This document shows, piece by piece, positions 17,024-26,023 of a DNA stretch of 64,000 nucleotides. Within the stretch, counting starts at the first letter, position 1; every line of letters starts with the position of its first letter. Under the pieces are notes generated by a model. That model searched no databases. It had not been told where the DNA came from and worked only from the letters and a program-made list of their open reading frames with translations. This stretch comes from Streptomyces sp. IMTB 2501 (GTDB lineage Bacteria > Actinomycetota > Actinomycetes > Streptomycetales > Streptomycetaceae): the NCBI RefSeq assembly GCF_001953885.1, contig NZ_MQUS01000006.1, positions 62,001 through 126,000 of the forward strand, given 5' to 3'. The translations under genes were made by a program, and so were the position numbers.

Positions 17024-18508
17024 TCACACGAACACGCTCACCAACGCCGCCACCGCGAAGCCCGCCACCGACAGCACCGACTCCAGGACCGTCCAGGTCC
17101 GCAGAGTGTCGCGCTCACTTATGCCGAAGTACTTCGCCACCATCCAGAAGCCGCCGTCGTTGACGTGCGAGGCGAAGATCGAGCCCGCGGAAACGGCCAT
17201 GATGACCAGGGCGGTGAAGGCCTGGGAGTGGTGGGTCTGCGTCAGCAGTGGGGCCACGATGCCCGCCGTCGTCACTATCGCCACCGTCGCCGAGCCCTGT
17301 GCCACCCGCAGGACCACTGAGATCAGGTAGGCGAGCACGATCACCGGCAGGCCCACGCCGTGGAACGTGTCCGACAGCGCCTGGGCCACCCCGCTCGCCT
17401 TCAGCACCGCGCCGAAGATCCCGCCGGCGCCGACCACCAGCAGGATGTTGCCGACCGGCTTGAGCGAGGAAGTCGACACCGTCTCAAGGGACTTGCGGGA
17501 CCAGCCACGGCGGATGCCGAGCACCCAGTACGCCAGCAACAGGGCCAGCGTCAGCGCCACGAACGGGCTGCCGAAGAACTGCAGGACCGAGCGGAAGGGG
17601 GACGGGTCCAGGGCGATCGAGGAGAAGGTCGCGGCCAGGATCAGGATCAGGGGCGTTCCGATGATGAGCAACACCGTGCCCAGCGGTACCGGATGCTCCT
17701 GCGGTTCCACACCCTGCGCGCGCTGCTCCGCCAGCACCGCCTGCTTCGCCTCCTCCGCCGCCTCGACCATGTCCTGCGGTACGGCGACGAAGATCCGCCT
17801 TCCGATCCAGGCCGAGAACACCCAGGCGGCCAGCACGGCCGGGATGCCGCAGACGATGCCCATGAGGATGACCCAGCCGAGCTGGACGTGCAGGAGACCG
17901 GCGGCCGCTACCGGGCCGGGGTGCGGCGGCAGGAAGGCGTGGGTCATCGACAGGCCCGCCAACAGGGGCAGGCAGTAGAGGAGGATCGACCTGCCGCCTC
18001 GCTTCGCCGCCGCGTAGACGAGCGGGGCCAGGACGAAGATGCCCACGTCGAAGAAGACCGGGATGCCGAAGATCAGGCCGGTCAGGCCCATGGCGAGCGG
18101 GGCCCGCCGCTCTCCGAAGAGGGCCAGCAGGCGGGAGGCCAGCACCTCCGCTCCGCCGCTCACCTCCAGGATCGCGCCGAGCATCGTACCCAGACCGATG
18201 ATGATCGCTACGTGGCCGAGGATGCCGCCCATGCCGGACTCGATGATGGAGACGGCGCTGGAGCTCTGGACGGTGCCGAAGAGCTCGGTGACCGAGAGGC
18301 CGGCCAGCAGGCCCACGGCCACGGAGACGGCGAGCAGGGCCACGAAGGGCTGGAGCCTGACCTTGATGATCAGGAAGAGGAGGAGGGCTATGCCCAGTGC
18401 TGCGACCGTGAGGAGGCCAGGGGTGCCGTCGAGGAGGAGGAGCAGGCCTCCGGTGTGCGGTGGTGGTGGCGGTGCGGTGGGGGCGGATGCGGCGAGGGAG
18501 TAGGACAT
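17024..18508 (-). CDS. GntP-family gluconate:H+ symporter
   Basis: A 494-residue membrane protein of the GntP family with 12 or more hydrophobic segments spread over its length. Family marks include the N-terminal Leu-Gln-Pro-Phe-Val-Ala-Leu-Leu (about residue 52), the Gly-rich Gly-Met-Gly-Gly-Ile-Leu-Gly (about 90) and Pro-Pro-His-Pro-Gly-Pro (about 191). The ATG at 18508 has a GAGGACC ribosome site and begins just before the first helix. It imports gluconate or a related sugar acid with protons. It is the last gene of the KDG kinase / IclR / RidA operon, so the substrate is probably an acid feeding that kinase. GntP relatives can also carry D-serine, which would fit the divergent D-amino-acid genes. 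Confidence 0.92.
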   Translation of the reverse strand: MSYSLAASAPTAPPPPPHTGGLLLLLDGTPGLLTVAALGIALLLFLIIKVRLQPFVALLAVSVAVGLLAGLSVTELFGTVQSSSAVSIIESGMGGILGHVAIIIGLGTMLGAILEVSGGAEVLASRLLALFGERRAPLAMGLTGLIFGIPVFFDVGIFVLAPLVYAAAKRGGRSILLYCLPLLAGLSMTHAFLPPHPGPVAAAGLLHVQLGWVILMGIVCGIPAVLAAWVFSAWIGRRIFVAVPQDMVEAAEEAKQAVLAEQRAQGVEPQEHPVPLGTVLLIIGTPLILILAATFSSIALDPSPFRSVLQFFGSPFVALTLALLLAYWVLGIRRGWSRKSLETVSTSSLKPVGNILLVVGAGGIFGAVLKASGVAQALSDTFHGVGLPVIVLAYLISVVLRVAQGSATVAIVTTAGIVAPLLTQTHHSQAFTALVIMAVSAGSIFASHVNDGGFWMVAKYFGISERDTLRTWTVLESVLSVAGFAVAALVSVFV

Positions 18509-18557
18509 TCGGGGGTCCTCTTCGTAAATGCATCGTGCTTTTGGGTAGGGGGGAGCG

Positions 18558-18587
18558 CGGCACGGCACCTCGGAGGGTGCCGTGCCG
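18558..18587 (-). terminator. Hairpin between ridA-like gene and gntP-like gene
   Basis: A perfect 12-bp stem (CGGCACGGCACC with its complement) around a 6-base loop, inside the operon, 36 bases after the RidA-like stop and about 50 before the permease start. It could be an attenuator that lowers permease expression or protects the upstream mRNA. Confidence 0.7.
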
Positions 18588-18623
18588 TGACAGGCGTACG
18601 GGGTAACGGGAGTTGAGGGAGCG

Positions 18624-19034
18624 TCAGGCGAGTACGGCGAGCGCGTCGATCTCGATGAGGAGGCCGGCCGGGAGGCCGACGTAGACCGTGGTCCGGGCGG
18701 CGGGCGGCTGGGTGAGGCCCTGCTCCTCGAAGTAGGTGTTGTAGATCTCGTTCATCTCGGCGAAGTGGTCCACGTTCGTCAGATAGACGCGGATCATCAT
18801 CACGTCGTCCCAGCTCGCGCCGCCCTCTTCGAGGATCGCCTTGACGTTGGCGAGGGTCTGCAGGGTCTGCTCGCGCAGGGTGGGACCGGCCGGTGTCGGG
18901 GGCTTGCCGTCCTCGGCGGGCAGGAAGCCGACCTGGCCGGCGACCTGGAGGATGTTGCCCTTCTTCACACCGTGCGAGAACTTCGCGGGCGGGGTGGTGT
19001 GGGTCTTCGGGGTGAGCGCGGTCTTCTCGTTCAT
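18624..19034 (-). CDS. RidA family enamine/imine deaminase
   Basis: A 136-residue RidA/YjgF/UK114 protein. The family ends and core are visible: Gly-Asn-Ile-Leu-Gln-Val-Ala-Gly-Gln-Val-Gly near residue 27, and a conserved Ala-Arg-Thr-Thr-Val-Tyr-Val near 112 with the Arg that binds the substrate carboxylate. Such proteins hydrolyse reactive 2-aminoacrylate-type imines released by PLP enzymes. It lies 16 bases after the IclR gene. The divergent PLP D-amino-acid deaminase would make the imines it clears, which gives a coherent job in this locus. Confidence 0.9.
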   Translation of the reverse strand: MNEKTALTPKTHTTPPAKFSHGVKKGNILQVAGQVGFLPAEDGKPPTPAGPTLREQTLQTLANVKAILEEGGASWDDVMMIRVYLTNVDHFAEMNEIYNTYFEEQGLTQPPAARTTVYVGLPAGLLIEIDALAVLA

Positions 19035-19050
19035 ACCTGGCCCTTCACGG

Positions 19051-19824
19051 TCATGCGGGGTCCTTCTTGGGGTCCGTCACGGGTGTTCTTCCGGAGTACT
19101 CGCCGCTGATCGCGTCCGCGGTACGGCGGACCTGCGGGAGCAGGGTGAGGAGTTCCTCGCCGGTGACGACGACGTTCGGCGCGGACACCGACATCGCGGC
19201 GACCACCCGGCCGTCGGCGCCGCGGATGGGCGCGGCGACGCAGTTGATGGACTCCTCGTGGCCACCGAGGTCGGTGGCCCAGCCCTGTTCGCGCACGGTG
19301 GCCAGTTCCTTGCGGAAGGCCTCGGCGTTCGGGGTCGAACGGGGCGTGTACAGGGGGTAGTCGAGCTTGTCCGCGAGGGCGTGGCGTTCGGGTTCGGGAA
19401 GGTCGGCGAGGAGGAGTTTGGCCACGGCCGCGACCGTGATGGCGACGGGCTTGCCGATCCGGGAGTACATGCGGACCGGGTAGCGGCTCTCCACCTTGTC
19501 GATGTAGAGGACCTCGCCCTCCTCGTACACGGCGAGGTGCACGGTGTGGCCGCAGGCCTCGTTGAGCCGTACGAGGTGGGGGTGGGCGATCTCGCGGATG
19601 TCGAGGTTCTCCATCGCCTCCTGGGCGAGGGCGAAGAGGCGGGCGCCGAGGCGGTAGCGCTGGTCGGACTGGCGGTAGACCAGGCCGTGCTCGTGCAGGG
19701 TGCGCAACAGACGGAGGGCGGTTGATTTGTGCACACCCAGGCGGTCGGCGACCTGGCCGAGGTCGGCGGGGCCCTCTGCGAGCAGCGGCAGGATGCTCAG
19801 GGCGCGGTCGACGGTCTGACTCAT
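19051..19824 (-). CDS. IclR-family transcriptional regulator
   Basis: A 257-residue IclR regulator. An N-terminal winged helix (about residues 5-65; Leu-Gly-Val-His-Lys-Ser-Thr-Ala-Leu-Arg) is followed by the effector domain with Gly-His-Thr-Val-His-Leu near 104 and Ile-Asn-Cys-Val-Ala-Ala-Pro-Ile near 204. The ATG at 19824 overlaps the kinase stop by four bases (ATGA). It probably represses both divergent units, acting at the GTTGCA palindrome at 21049-21065. Effectors of such regulators are usually small organic acids from the controlled pathway. Confidence 0.93.
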   Translation of the reverse strand: MSQTVDRALSILPLLAEGPADLGQVADRLGVHKSTALRLLRTLHEHGLVYRQSDQRYRLGARLFALAQEAMENLDIREIAHPHLVRLNEACGHTVHLAVYEEGEVLYIDKVESRYPVRMYSRIGKPVAITVAAVAKLLLADLPEPERHALADKLDYPLYTPRSTPNAEAFRKELATVREQGWATDLGGHEESINCVAAPIRGADGRVVAAMSVSAPNVVVTGEELLTLLPQVRRTADAISGEYSGRTPVTDPKKDPA

Positions 19825-20897
19825 GGGGTGTTCGCCTCCTGTGTGGCCCGCTCGGCCTGCGTCCAGCCGGGGGCGAGTCGAAGTCTCCCCCATGCGGTGT
19901 CGTCCAGAGCGGTCAGGCGGTCGGCGTGGTCCCGGGTGGGGGGTGCGGCCAGGTCGCCGGGGGCGGTGAGGGCCGCGGCGGCGAAGAGGTGGCCGTAGCG
20001 GAGGCGGGCCCGCAGGGGGAGGTTGCGGAGGGTGCCGGACAGGAAGCCCGCGGCGAAGGCGTCTCCGGCGCCGGTGGTGGCCACGACGTCCACGTCGAGG
20101 GCCGGTTCGAAGACGGCCTGCGTTGCCGTGGGACGGGGGCCGGTCGGGCGGCCCGGAGCCGGCGGGGTGCCGTCCGCGTCCGCCTGTGTCACGCCTTCGA
20201 ACGCCGTCGCCCCCTGCGCGCCCTCCTTCACCACCAGCACCCCCGGCTCCGGCAGTGCCCCCCTGATCGCCTCCGGACCCCCTGTGATCCCCCAGGCCTC
20301 CTCCGCCTCGTCCTCCCCCACGAACACCACGTCGGCCCGCCGGGCCAGCTCCAGCAGTACCAGCGGGCCGTCGGCATCGCGCCACAGCCCCGGCCGGTGG
20401 TTCACATCGAAGGACAGCAGGGGGCGCCCGGGGCGGGGAGCCGTCAGTTCGTGCATCAGGTCGCGGCACTCGGCCGACAGCGCTGCCGTGATGCCCGACA
20501 GATGCAGGACCCGCCCGGCCCGCGCCGCCGCGAGGTCCACGTTCTGCGCGCTCATCGCCGATGCCGCCGAACCCGCCCGGTAGTACGCGACCTCGTGCGC
20601 GCCCGTGCCCCGGTCGCCGGCCGTGCGGAAGTACACCCCCGTGGGCCGGTCCGGGTCCCGGTGGACCGACGAGACGTCGACGCCGTACGCGGCGATCCGC
20701 TCCAGCAGATGCTCACCGAAGCCGTCCGCGCCCACCCGGCCGACCCACCGCGCGGAGTGCCCGGCGGCGGCCAGCACGCAGGCCGTGTTGGACTCGGCGC
20801 CGCCGATCGCGCGGTCGAAGGAGGGTACGTCCGCGAGGCGGCCCGGCCGGCTGGGCAGAAAGGTGACCATGGACTCGCCGAGCGCCACGACGTCCAC
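19821..20897 (-). CDS. PfkB-family sugar kinase, probable 2-keto-3-deoxygluconate kinase
   Basis: A 358-residue ribokinase-fold kinase. The N-terminal Val-Val-Ala-Leu-Gly-Glu (residue 4), the Gly-Gly-Ala-Glu-Ser-Asn-Thr-Ala signature (about 32) and the C-terminal Thr-Thr-Gly-Ala-Gly-Asp-Ala-Phe-Ala-Ala-Gly (about 290, catalytic Asp) are all present. The Ala-Tyr-Tyr-Arg-Ala-Gly-Ser segment near 100 is typical of KDG kinases. The start is uncertain: the frame is open for far longer, and no ATG follows the best ribosome site, so the GTG at 20897 is used because it begins at the first strand. It phosphorylates KDG or a similar sugar acid. First gene of the operon with IclR, RidA and GntP. Confidence 0.85.
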   Translation of the reverse strand: MDVVALGESMVTFLPSRPGRLADVPSFDRAIGGAESNTACVLAAAGHSARWVGRVGADGFGEHLLERIAAYGVDVSSVHRDPDRPTGVYFRTAGDRGTGAHEVAYYRAGSAASAMSAQNVDLAAARAGRVLHLSGITAALSAECRDLMHELTAPRPGRPLLSFDVNHRPGLWRDADGPLVLLELARRADVVFVGEDEAEEAWGITGGPEAIRGALPEPGVLVVKEGAQGATAFEGVTQADADGTPPAPGRPTGPRPTATQAVFEPALDVDVVATTGAGDAFAAGFLSGTLRNLPLRARLRYGHLFAAAALTAPGDLAAPPTRDHADRLTALDDTAWGRLRLAPGWTQAERATQEANTP

Positions 20898-21048
20898 GCG
20901 GCCGTGCGCAACGATCGAGACGTAAGCAGCGTCGTTGATGATGACTCCTGTCCGATGACCGGGCGAGGGCTCCGACGACCGGGCGACGGCTCCGTTGACC
21001 CGGTGTCGGCGAGATGCTAGACACCGCATAGCAATGCACGCAATGGCC

Positions 21049-21065
21049 GTTGCAGAGAATGCAAC
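21049..21065. promoter_or_regulatory. Palindromic operator, probable IclR-type site
   Basis: GTTGCA-GAGAA-TGCAAC is a perfect 6-bp inverted repeat with a 5-base spacer, 20 bases upstream of the deaminase ATG. Imperfect GCAATGCA / GCAATGG repeats lie just to its left (21031-21046). The position between two divergent operons, one of which encodes an IclR protein, makes it the obvious regulator site. Confidence 0.72.
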
Positions 21066-21084
21066 GAGCTGAGAGAGGGGCTCC

Positions 21085-22359
21085 ATGAGCAGCAGCGAAG
21101 CGCTCGCCCGGCTGGCCGAGGAACGCGTCGACCACCGCTTCAAGGGCCTCCCGCCGGACGCCGACGGCCTCACCGTCGGCGAACTGGCCGCCCAGCGCCG
21201 CAGCCTCTTCCGCGAGGCCGACGGCTTCACCACGCCCGTCCTCGCCCTGTCCGCCGAGCGCCTGGAACACAACCTCGCGCTCATGGAGACGTACACCGCC
21301 CGGCACGGCCTCGCCTTCGCCCCGCACGGCAAGACCTCCATGGCCCCGCAGCTCTTCCACCGCCAGATCGGGCACGGCGCCTGGGGCATCACCCTGGCGG
21401 TGCCCCACCAGGTGCGCGTCGCCCGGGCGTTCGGCATCCAGCGGGTCTTCCTCGCCAATGAGCTGGTGGACACCTCGGCGCTGCGATGGATCGCCCGGGA
21501 ACTCGCCGCCGACCCCGCCTTCCGGTTCGTCTGCTACGTCGACTCCGTGCGCGGCGTCGAGCTGATGGACTCCGCGCTCCAGGGCTCCGCCCGGCCCGTC
21601 GACGTCGTCGTCGAACTGGGCGCCGGGGAAGGCACCCGTACCGGCGTACGCACGGAGGCGGACGCCCGGGCCGTCGCCGACGCCGTGGCCGGCACCGGGA
21701 CTCTGCGGCTCGTGGGTGTCGCCGGCTACGAGGCCCAGGTGCCGGGCGCCGACCCGGCGCTGGTGCGCGCGTGGCTGACCCGGCTGGTCGCCCTCGCTGT
21801 CGAGTTCGACAAGGCGGGGCTGTTCGCGGACGCCGACGAGATCGTGGTGAGCGCGGGCGGCAGCGAGTGGTTCGACGCGGTCGCCGACGTGTTCGCCCGG
21901 ATCCCCGGTCTGTCGCTGCCCGTCCTGAAGCTGCTGCGCTCAGGCGCCTACGTCTCCCACGACGACGTGCACTACAGCAGGCTCACGCCGTTCAACCGGG
22001 TGCCCGAGGAGGGTTCCCTGGAGCCCGCCTTCCGGCTGTGGGCGCAGGTCGTCTCGCGTCCCTCGGCCGACCAGGCCTTCGTCAACGCGGGCAAGCGGGA
22101 CGCCGCCTACGACCTGGACCTGCCCGTCGTCCAGGTGGTACGCCGGGACGACAAGGAGTACCCGGCCACCGGGATCGAGGTGAGCGCCCTGTCCGACCAG
22201 CATCTGTGGCTGCGCACCGATCCAGGCGCGGACATCGAGGTCGGCGACTGGATCGGCCTCGGGCTGTCCCACCCGTGCACGTCCTTCGACAAGTGGCAGC
22301 TGATCCCGGTGGCCGAGGCGGACGGCACGGTCGTCGCATACATCCGCACGTTCTTCTAG
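21085..22359 (+). CDS. PLP-dependent D-amino-acid deaminase (alanine racemase-like fold)
   Basis: A 424-residue enzyme with an alanine-racemase-type barrel (about residues 45-290) and a C-terminal D-serine dehydratase-like domain. The PLP lysine is in Phe-Ala-Pro-His-Gly-Lys-Thr-Ser-Met (about residue 77). The C-terminal domain has the zinc-site pattern Gly-Leu-Gly-Leu-Ser-His-Pro-Cys-Thr near 390-398. This architecture is shared by D-threonine aldolases, eukaryotic-type D-serine dehydratases and bacterial amino-acid deaminases. It probably deaminates a D-amino acid released by the D-aminoacylase encoded 46 bases downstream; the imine product would be handled by the divergent RidA. The ATG at 21085 has a GAGAGAGGGGC ribosome site. 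Confidence 0.87.
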   Translation: MSSSEALARLAEERVDHRFKGLPPDADGLTVGELAAQRRSLFREADGFTTPVLALSAERLEHNLALMETYTARHGLAFAPHGKTSMAPQLFHRQIGHGAWGITLAVPHQVRVARAFGIQRVFLANELVDTSALRWIARELAADPAFRFVCYVDSVRGVELMDSALQGSARPVDVVVELGAGEGTRTGVRTEADARAVADAVAGTGTLRLVGVAGYEAQVPGADPALVRAWLTRLVALAVEFDKAGLFADADEIVVSAGGSEWFDAVADVFARIPGLSLPVLKLLRSGAYVSHDDVHYSRLTPFNRVPEEGSLEPAFRLWAQVVSRPSADQAFVNAGKRDAAYDLDLPVVQVVRRDDKEYPATGIEVSALSDQHLWLRTDPGADIEVGDWIGLGLSHPCTSFDKWQLIPVAEADGTVVAYIRTFF

Positions 22360-22405
22360 TACATCCGTTCGCTCTTCCGGGAGCCGGGGAAAGGGAGGCG
22401 GGACC

Positions 22406-24016
22406 ATGGAGGACCTGGTCATCCGGGACGCCGACGTCGTCGACGGCAGCGGCGACGCGTCGTACCGGGCCGACGTCGTCCTGGACGGCGGGCGGATCGT
22501 CTCGATCGTCAAGGAGGCGGCTGCGGCCGGATGCCAACGACCGAGCGCCGTACGCGAGTTGGACGCCGAGGGCCTGGTCCTCTCCCCCGGCTTCATCGAC
22601 ATGCACGCCCACTCCGACCTCGCGCTGCTGCGCGACCCGGACCACAGCGCGAAGGCGGCGCAGGGGGTCACGCTGGAGGTCCTCGGCCAGGACGGGCTGT
22701 CGTACGCGCCGGTGGACGACCGCACGCTGGAGGAGGTGCGGCGGGCTATCACCGGGTGGAACGGGTACGGCGACGACGTCGACTTCGACTGGCGTTCGGT
22801 CGGCGGGTATCTGGACCGGCTGGACCGGGGCATCGCCGTCAACGCGGCCTATCTGATCCCGCAGGGCACCGTCCGCGCGCTCGTCGTCGGCTGGGAGGAC
22901 CGGCCGGCCACCTCCGAAGAGCTGGACCGGATGCGGCAGTTGGTGGCGGAGGGGATGCAGCAGGGCGCGGTCGGGCTGTCCTCCGGGCTGACGTACACCC
23001 CCGGCATGTACGCCCCGGACGCCGAACTGACCGAACTGTGCCGGGTGGTGGCGTCGTACGGCGGCTACTACTGCCCGCACCACCGCTCCTACGGCGCCGG
23101 CGCCCTGGAGGCGTACGCCGAGATGGTCGATCTCACCCGCGACGCCGGCTGTCCGCTGCACCTGGCCCACGCGACGATGAACTTCGGCGTGAACGAGGGC
23201 CGGGCGCCCGAGCTGCTCGCGCTGCTGGACCGGGCCCTGGAGGCCGGCGCGGACATCACGCTGGACACCTACCCCTACACCCCCGGCTGCACCACCCTGG
23301 CCGCGCTGCTGCCGAGCCGGGCGAGCGAGGGCGGCCCGGCGGAGATTCTCGCCAGGCTCTCCGACCCTGCGACGGCCGAGCGGATCCGGCACGACCTGGA
23401 GGTGACCGGCTCGGACGGCTGCCATGGCGTGCCGGTGCGGTGGGAGACGATCGAGATCTCCGGCGTCTCCGATCCGGCCCTGGCCGAGTTCGTGGGCCGT
23501 ACGGTGCGGGAGGCGGCGCGGAGGCGTGGCGAGGCCCCCTGGGACACCGCCCGGCACCTGCTGCTGACGGACCGGCTCGGTACGACGATCCTCCAGCACG
23601 TCGGGCACGAGGACAACGTCCGCACGATCATGCGGCACCGCGGCCACACCGGCGGCTCGGACGGCATCCTCCAGGGCGACAAGCCGCATCCGCGCGCCTA
23701 CGGCACCTTCCCGCGCTATCTCGGCCACTACGTGAGGGAGTTGGGGATCCTCTCCCTGGAGGAGTGCGTCGCCCACCTCACCGCACGGCCCGCGGCCCGG
23801 CTGCGCCTGCCGGACCGCGGTCTGGTGCGCGAGGGGTACCGGGCCGATCTGGTGCTGTTCGACCCGGAGACGGTGGCGCCCGGCGCGACCTTCGCCGCGC
23901 CCCGCACGCTTCCCACGGGTATCCCGTACGTCCTGGTCGACGGCCGGTTCGTCATCGAGGACGGGAAGCGGACGGACGCGCTCGCGGGCCGGTCCGTCCG
24001 CCGTACACCACGGTGA
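22406..24016 (+). CDS. N-acyl-D-amino-acid deacylase (amidohydrolase)
   Basis: A 536-residue amidohydrolase of the D-aminoacylase / dihydroorotase-like group. The metal motif Asp-Met-His-Ala-His-Ser-Asp is at about residues 66-72. A conserved His-His-Arg-Ser (about 229), His-Ala-Thr (about 253) and a late Gly-Ser-Asp-Gly (about 425, catalytic Asp) complete the pattern. It would release D-amino acids from N-acyl derivatives. The ATG at 22406 follows GGGAGGCGGGACC. It is co-transcribed with the D-amino-acid deaminase, and the two form a simple pathway from N-acyl-D-amino acid to keto acid and ammonia. Its stop is 17 bases from the stop of the convergent protease gene. Confidence 0.92.
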   Translation: MEDLVIRDADVVDGSGDASYRADVVLDGGRIVSIVKEAAAAGCQRPSAVRELDAEGLVLSPGFIDMHAHSDLALLRDPDHSAKAAQGVTLEVLGQDGLSYAPVDDRTLEEVRRAITGWNGYGDDVDFDWRSVGGYLDRLDRGIAVNAAYLIPQGTVRALVVGWEDRPATSEELDRMRQLVAEGMQQGAVGLSSGLTYTPGMYAPDAELTELCRVVASYGGYYCPHHRSYGAGALEAYAEMVDLTRDAGCPLHLAHATMNFGVNEGRAPELLALLDRALEAGADITLDTYPYTPGCTTLAALLPSRASEGGPAEILARLSDPATAERIRHDLEVTGSDGCHGVPVRWETIEISGVSDPALAEFVGRTVREAARRRGEAPWDTARHLLLTDRLGTTILQHVGHEDNVRTIMRHRGHTGGSDGILQGDKPHPRAYGTFPRYLGHYVRELGILSLEECVAHLTARPAARLRLPDRGLVREGYRADLVLFDPETVAPGATFAAPRTLPTGIPYVLVDGRFVIEDGKRTDALAGRSVRRTPR

Positions 24017-24032
24017 CCGTTCTTACGGCTTG

Positions 24033-24866
24033 TTACGGCTTGGGCAGGGTGCAGCCGGACGCGCTGAGGTCCAGCTTGTTGCCCGTGGTGAAGCAGGCCG
24101 GGATCTGGTAGGTCTCCTCGGCGTAGTTGGTGCCCTTGTGGATGGTGACGTTGCCGCTCTCGTCCACCTCGCACGGGTTGTTCACCGTGCAGGTCTCGCC
24201 GTCCTCGTTGCCGGTGTTGTTGACGGCGACGACCTTGCCGGTGCTGGTGTCGATGACCGGGGAGCCGGACGTACCGCCGATGGTGTTGCAGGAGGAGGTG
24301 TAGCGAACCGAGTCCTTCCAGGTCCAGTCGCCCTCCTTCAGCCGGTACACGAAGCCGTCGATGCTGCAGCTGTAGGTGCGCTTCCAGTAGCCGGAGACGA
24401 CCTTGATGGCGGTGCCGGCGGTGGGGTGGCTGTCGTTCACGGTGAGCGGGCTGATGCCGTAGGAGCTCTTGATCTGCGCGTATGTGCTGGTCAGCCGGTA
24501 GATCGTGACGTCCGTGTCCGTCATGGTCGAGTACACGACCTGGTTGGCGCGGAGCGTGGCGACCTTGCTGCCGGCGGAGTTCAGCAGGCCGAAGGTACGG
24601 CTGGAGGACTGGCCGGTGATGACCTGGCCGGGGTCCGGGAAGCCGGTCTCCAGGCAGTGGCCGTTGGTCAGCACGAGCGCGGGGTCGCTGTCGGCCGAGT
24701 TGGGGAAGCGGATGACGGAGCCGGAGCAGTCGCTGAGCGCGACGGTGCCGGCGAAGTCGACGGTCGCCTTGGGCTTGACGGCGGTGTGCGGTGCGGCGAC
24801 CGCGGGGGCGGCACCCAGCCCGGCCAGGGCCAGGGAGGAGAGCGCGGCAAGGAGAGGCTTGTTCAT
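24033..24866 (-). CDS. Secreted trypsin-like serine protease (S1 family)
   Basis: A 277-residue exported protease. The signal peptide (residues 1-25, cleavage near Ala-Val-Ala-Ala) is followed by an S1 domain. The catalytic triad is visible: His in Leu-Thr-Asn-Gly-His-Cys (about 71), Asp in Asp-Thr-Asp-Val-Thr-Ile-Tyr (about 118), and Ser in Gly-Gly-Thr-Ser-Gly-Ser-Pro-Val (about 199). Six or more cysteines suggest disulphides. The C-terminus ends Cys-Thr-Leu-Pro-Lys-Pro. The ATG at 24866 was taken, since upstream extension is only open frame. Monocistronic. Confidence 0.92.
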   Translation of the reverse strand: MNKPLLAALSSLALAGLGAAPAVAAPHTAVKPKATVDFAGTVALSDCSGSVIRFPNSADSDPALVLTNGHCLETGFPDPGQVITGQSSSRTFGLLNSAGSKVATLRANQVVYSTMTDTDVTIYRLTSTYAQIKSSYGISPLTVNDSHPTAGTAIKVVSGYWKRTYSCSIDGFVYRLKEGDWTWKDSVRYTSSCNTIGGTSGSPVIDTSTGKVVAVNNTGNEDGETCTVNNPCEVDESGNVTIHKGTNYAEETYQIPACFTTGNKLDLSASGCTLPKP

Positions 24867-25071
24867 GTGGGGGTCCCCTCTTACGACTTGGGCGACCGGA
24901 GATCTTCCGGCCGCCCGGTCGTTTGTCATGCGCATTGTCGATGCAGGAGGGGGGCGGGAACAAGAAGCCGGCTCAGGCCATAGGGGTTTCCCTGTACGGA
25001 GCACGTGCCTTCGGCTTCGCGACGAGGGCGCCGGCCGCCGTCGAGGCTGCCCGGTGACCCGCGCCCACCGG

Positions 25072-25806
25072 TCAGTGGTGGTGCTTCGCGGCGCCGTGGC
25101 CGCGGCCCCGGACGCCGGGGAAGCCGGGCGAGAAGGTGGGCGCGGGGGCGCTGGACGTCGCCGGGGGCGGAGCCGAGGCCGTGGCGGTCGGGCCGCCGGT
25201 CTCCCGCGCCCGCGCCATGCGGACGGCCGGGGAAGCGGACGAGCGGGACGGCACGGCCGAGGGGGCATCGGTGACGGCCGCGGGGGAGCCGGCGGTCGCG
25301 CGAGGGCTCGGGGTGGCGGAGTCGGCGACGGCCGGACCAGACCCCTTCGAGGTGGGGGAGCCGCCCGCCACAGCGGCGATCACCGCGACCGCGCCGGCCA
25401 GCCCCAGCGCCCCGGCGACGGCCGCCAACCGGCGGCGGCCGCCCGTGCGCCGCCCGGCGCGCCGCCGCGCGGCCCGTCCCTCGCCCGGCAGGGAACGGCC
25501 GGGCGGCTCGTTCACCCCGTTCGGCTCGGCCGCCCTGTGCGGCTCGCTCGGCTCGATCAGCGAAGGCAGCTCGCGGGTCTCGTCATAGGCGCTCGTCCAG
25601 CCGTGCGCGGCGGCGGGGTCGGTGTACCCGTCGTACGCCGGAGCGGAGGCCGCCTGGGGCAGGTACACGTTCGACGAGACCGGCAGCGCGTGACCGGCGT
25701 GCGGCAGGGACTTGGGCGGCTCGGCCTCGCACCCGTCCGACGGGCCCTGGGGCGCCGGCACCTCGCCCGGCCCACGCCTGCCATCCGCACCCGTCTCTCC
25801 GCGCAT
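25072..25806 (-). CDS. Hypothetical single-pass membrane protein, Ser/Pro/Ala-rich
   Basis: About 244 residues from the ATG at 25806; the frame is open to 25902 but the added part is very basic and unsupported. The N-terminal half is an acidic/polar cytoplasmic tract. A basic stretch of Arg pairs near residue 125 leads into one membrane helix (about 135-155). The outer C-terminal half is a low-complexity Ser/Pro/Ala/Thr region ending in a His-rich tip. The layout (cytoplasmic tail, basic stop, helix, disordered wall-spanning tail) is common in Streptomyces proteins of unknown function. No enzymatic motif is seen. A gap of about 205 bases separates it from the protease start. Confidence 0.7.
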   Translation of the reverse strand: MRGETGADGRRGPGEVPAPQGPSDGCEAEPPKSLPHAGHALPVSSNVYLPQAASAPAYDGYTDPAAAHGWTSAYDETRELPSLIEPSEPHRAAEPNGVNEPPGRSLPGEGRAARRRAGRRTGGRRRLAAVAGALGLAGAVAVIAAVAGGSPTSKGSGPAVADSATPSPRATAGSPAAVTDAPSAVPSRSSASPAVRMARARETGGPTATASAPPPATSSAPAPTFSPGFPGVRGRGHGAAKHHH

Positions 25807-26023
25807 CCCCGCCCCACTCCGCCTCGCTGTGCACACAAGCCGCCCGCACGGGCCCGCCCCCGGACCACCCCGCCCTGCCGGCCATACCCGGCGGAACGGC
25901 ACCGCATTTTAGGGACGCAAGTGGCTCCTGACACAGCGATGGGCGATACAAGGGCAAACCTCCGCGTCTCGCGTGGTGGAAAACACGGCCCACGAATCGA
26001 CAGCGAGTCGTAAGCTCACGAGC

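Noticed and set aside
24867..25071. A small gene between the protease and the membrane protein
   Set aside because: Only short frames without ribosome sites were found; the segment is best taken as promoter and 3' sequence.
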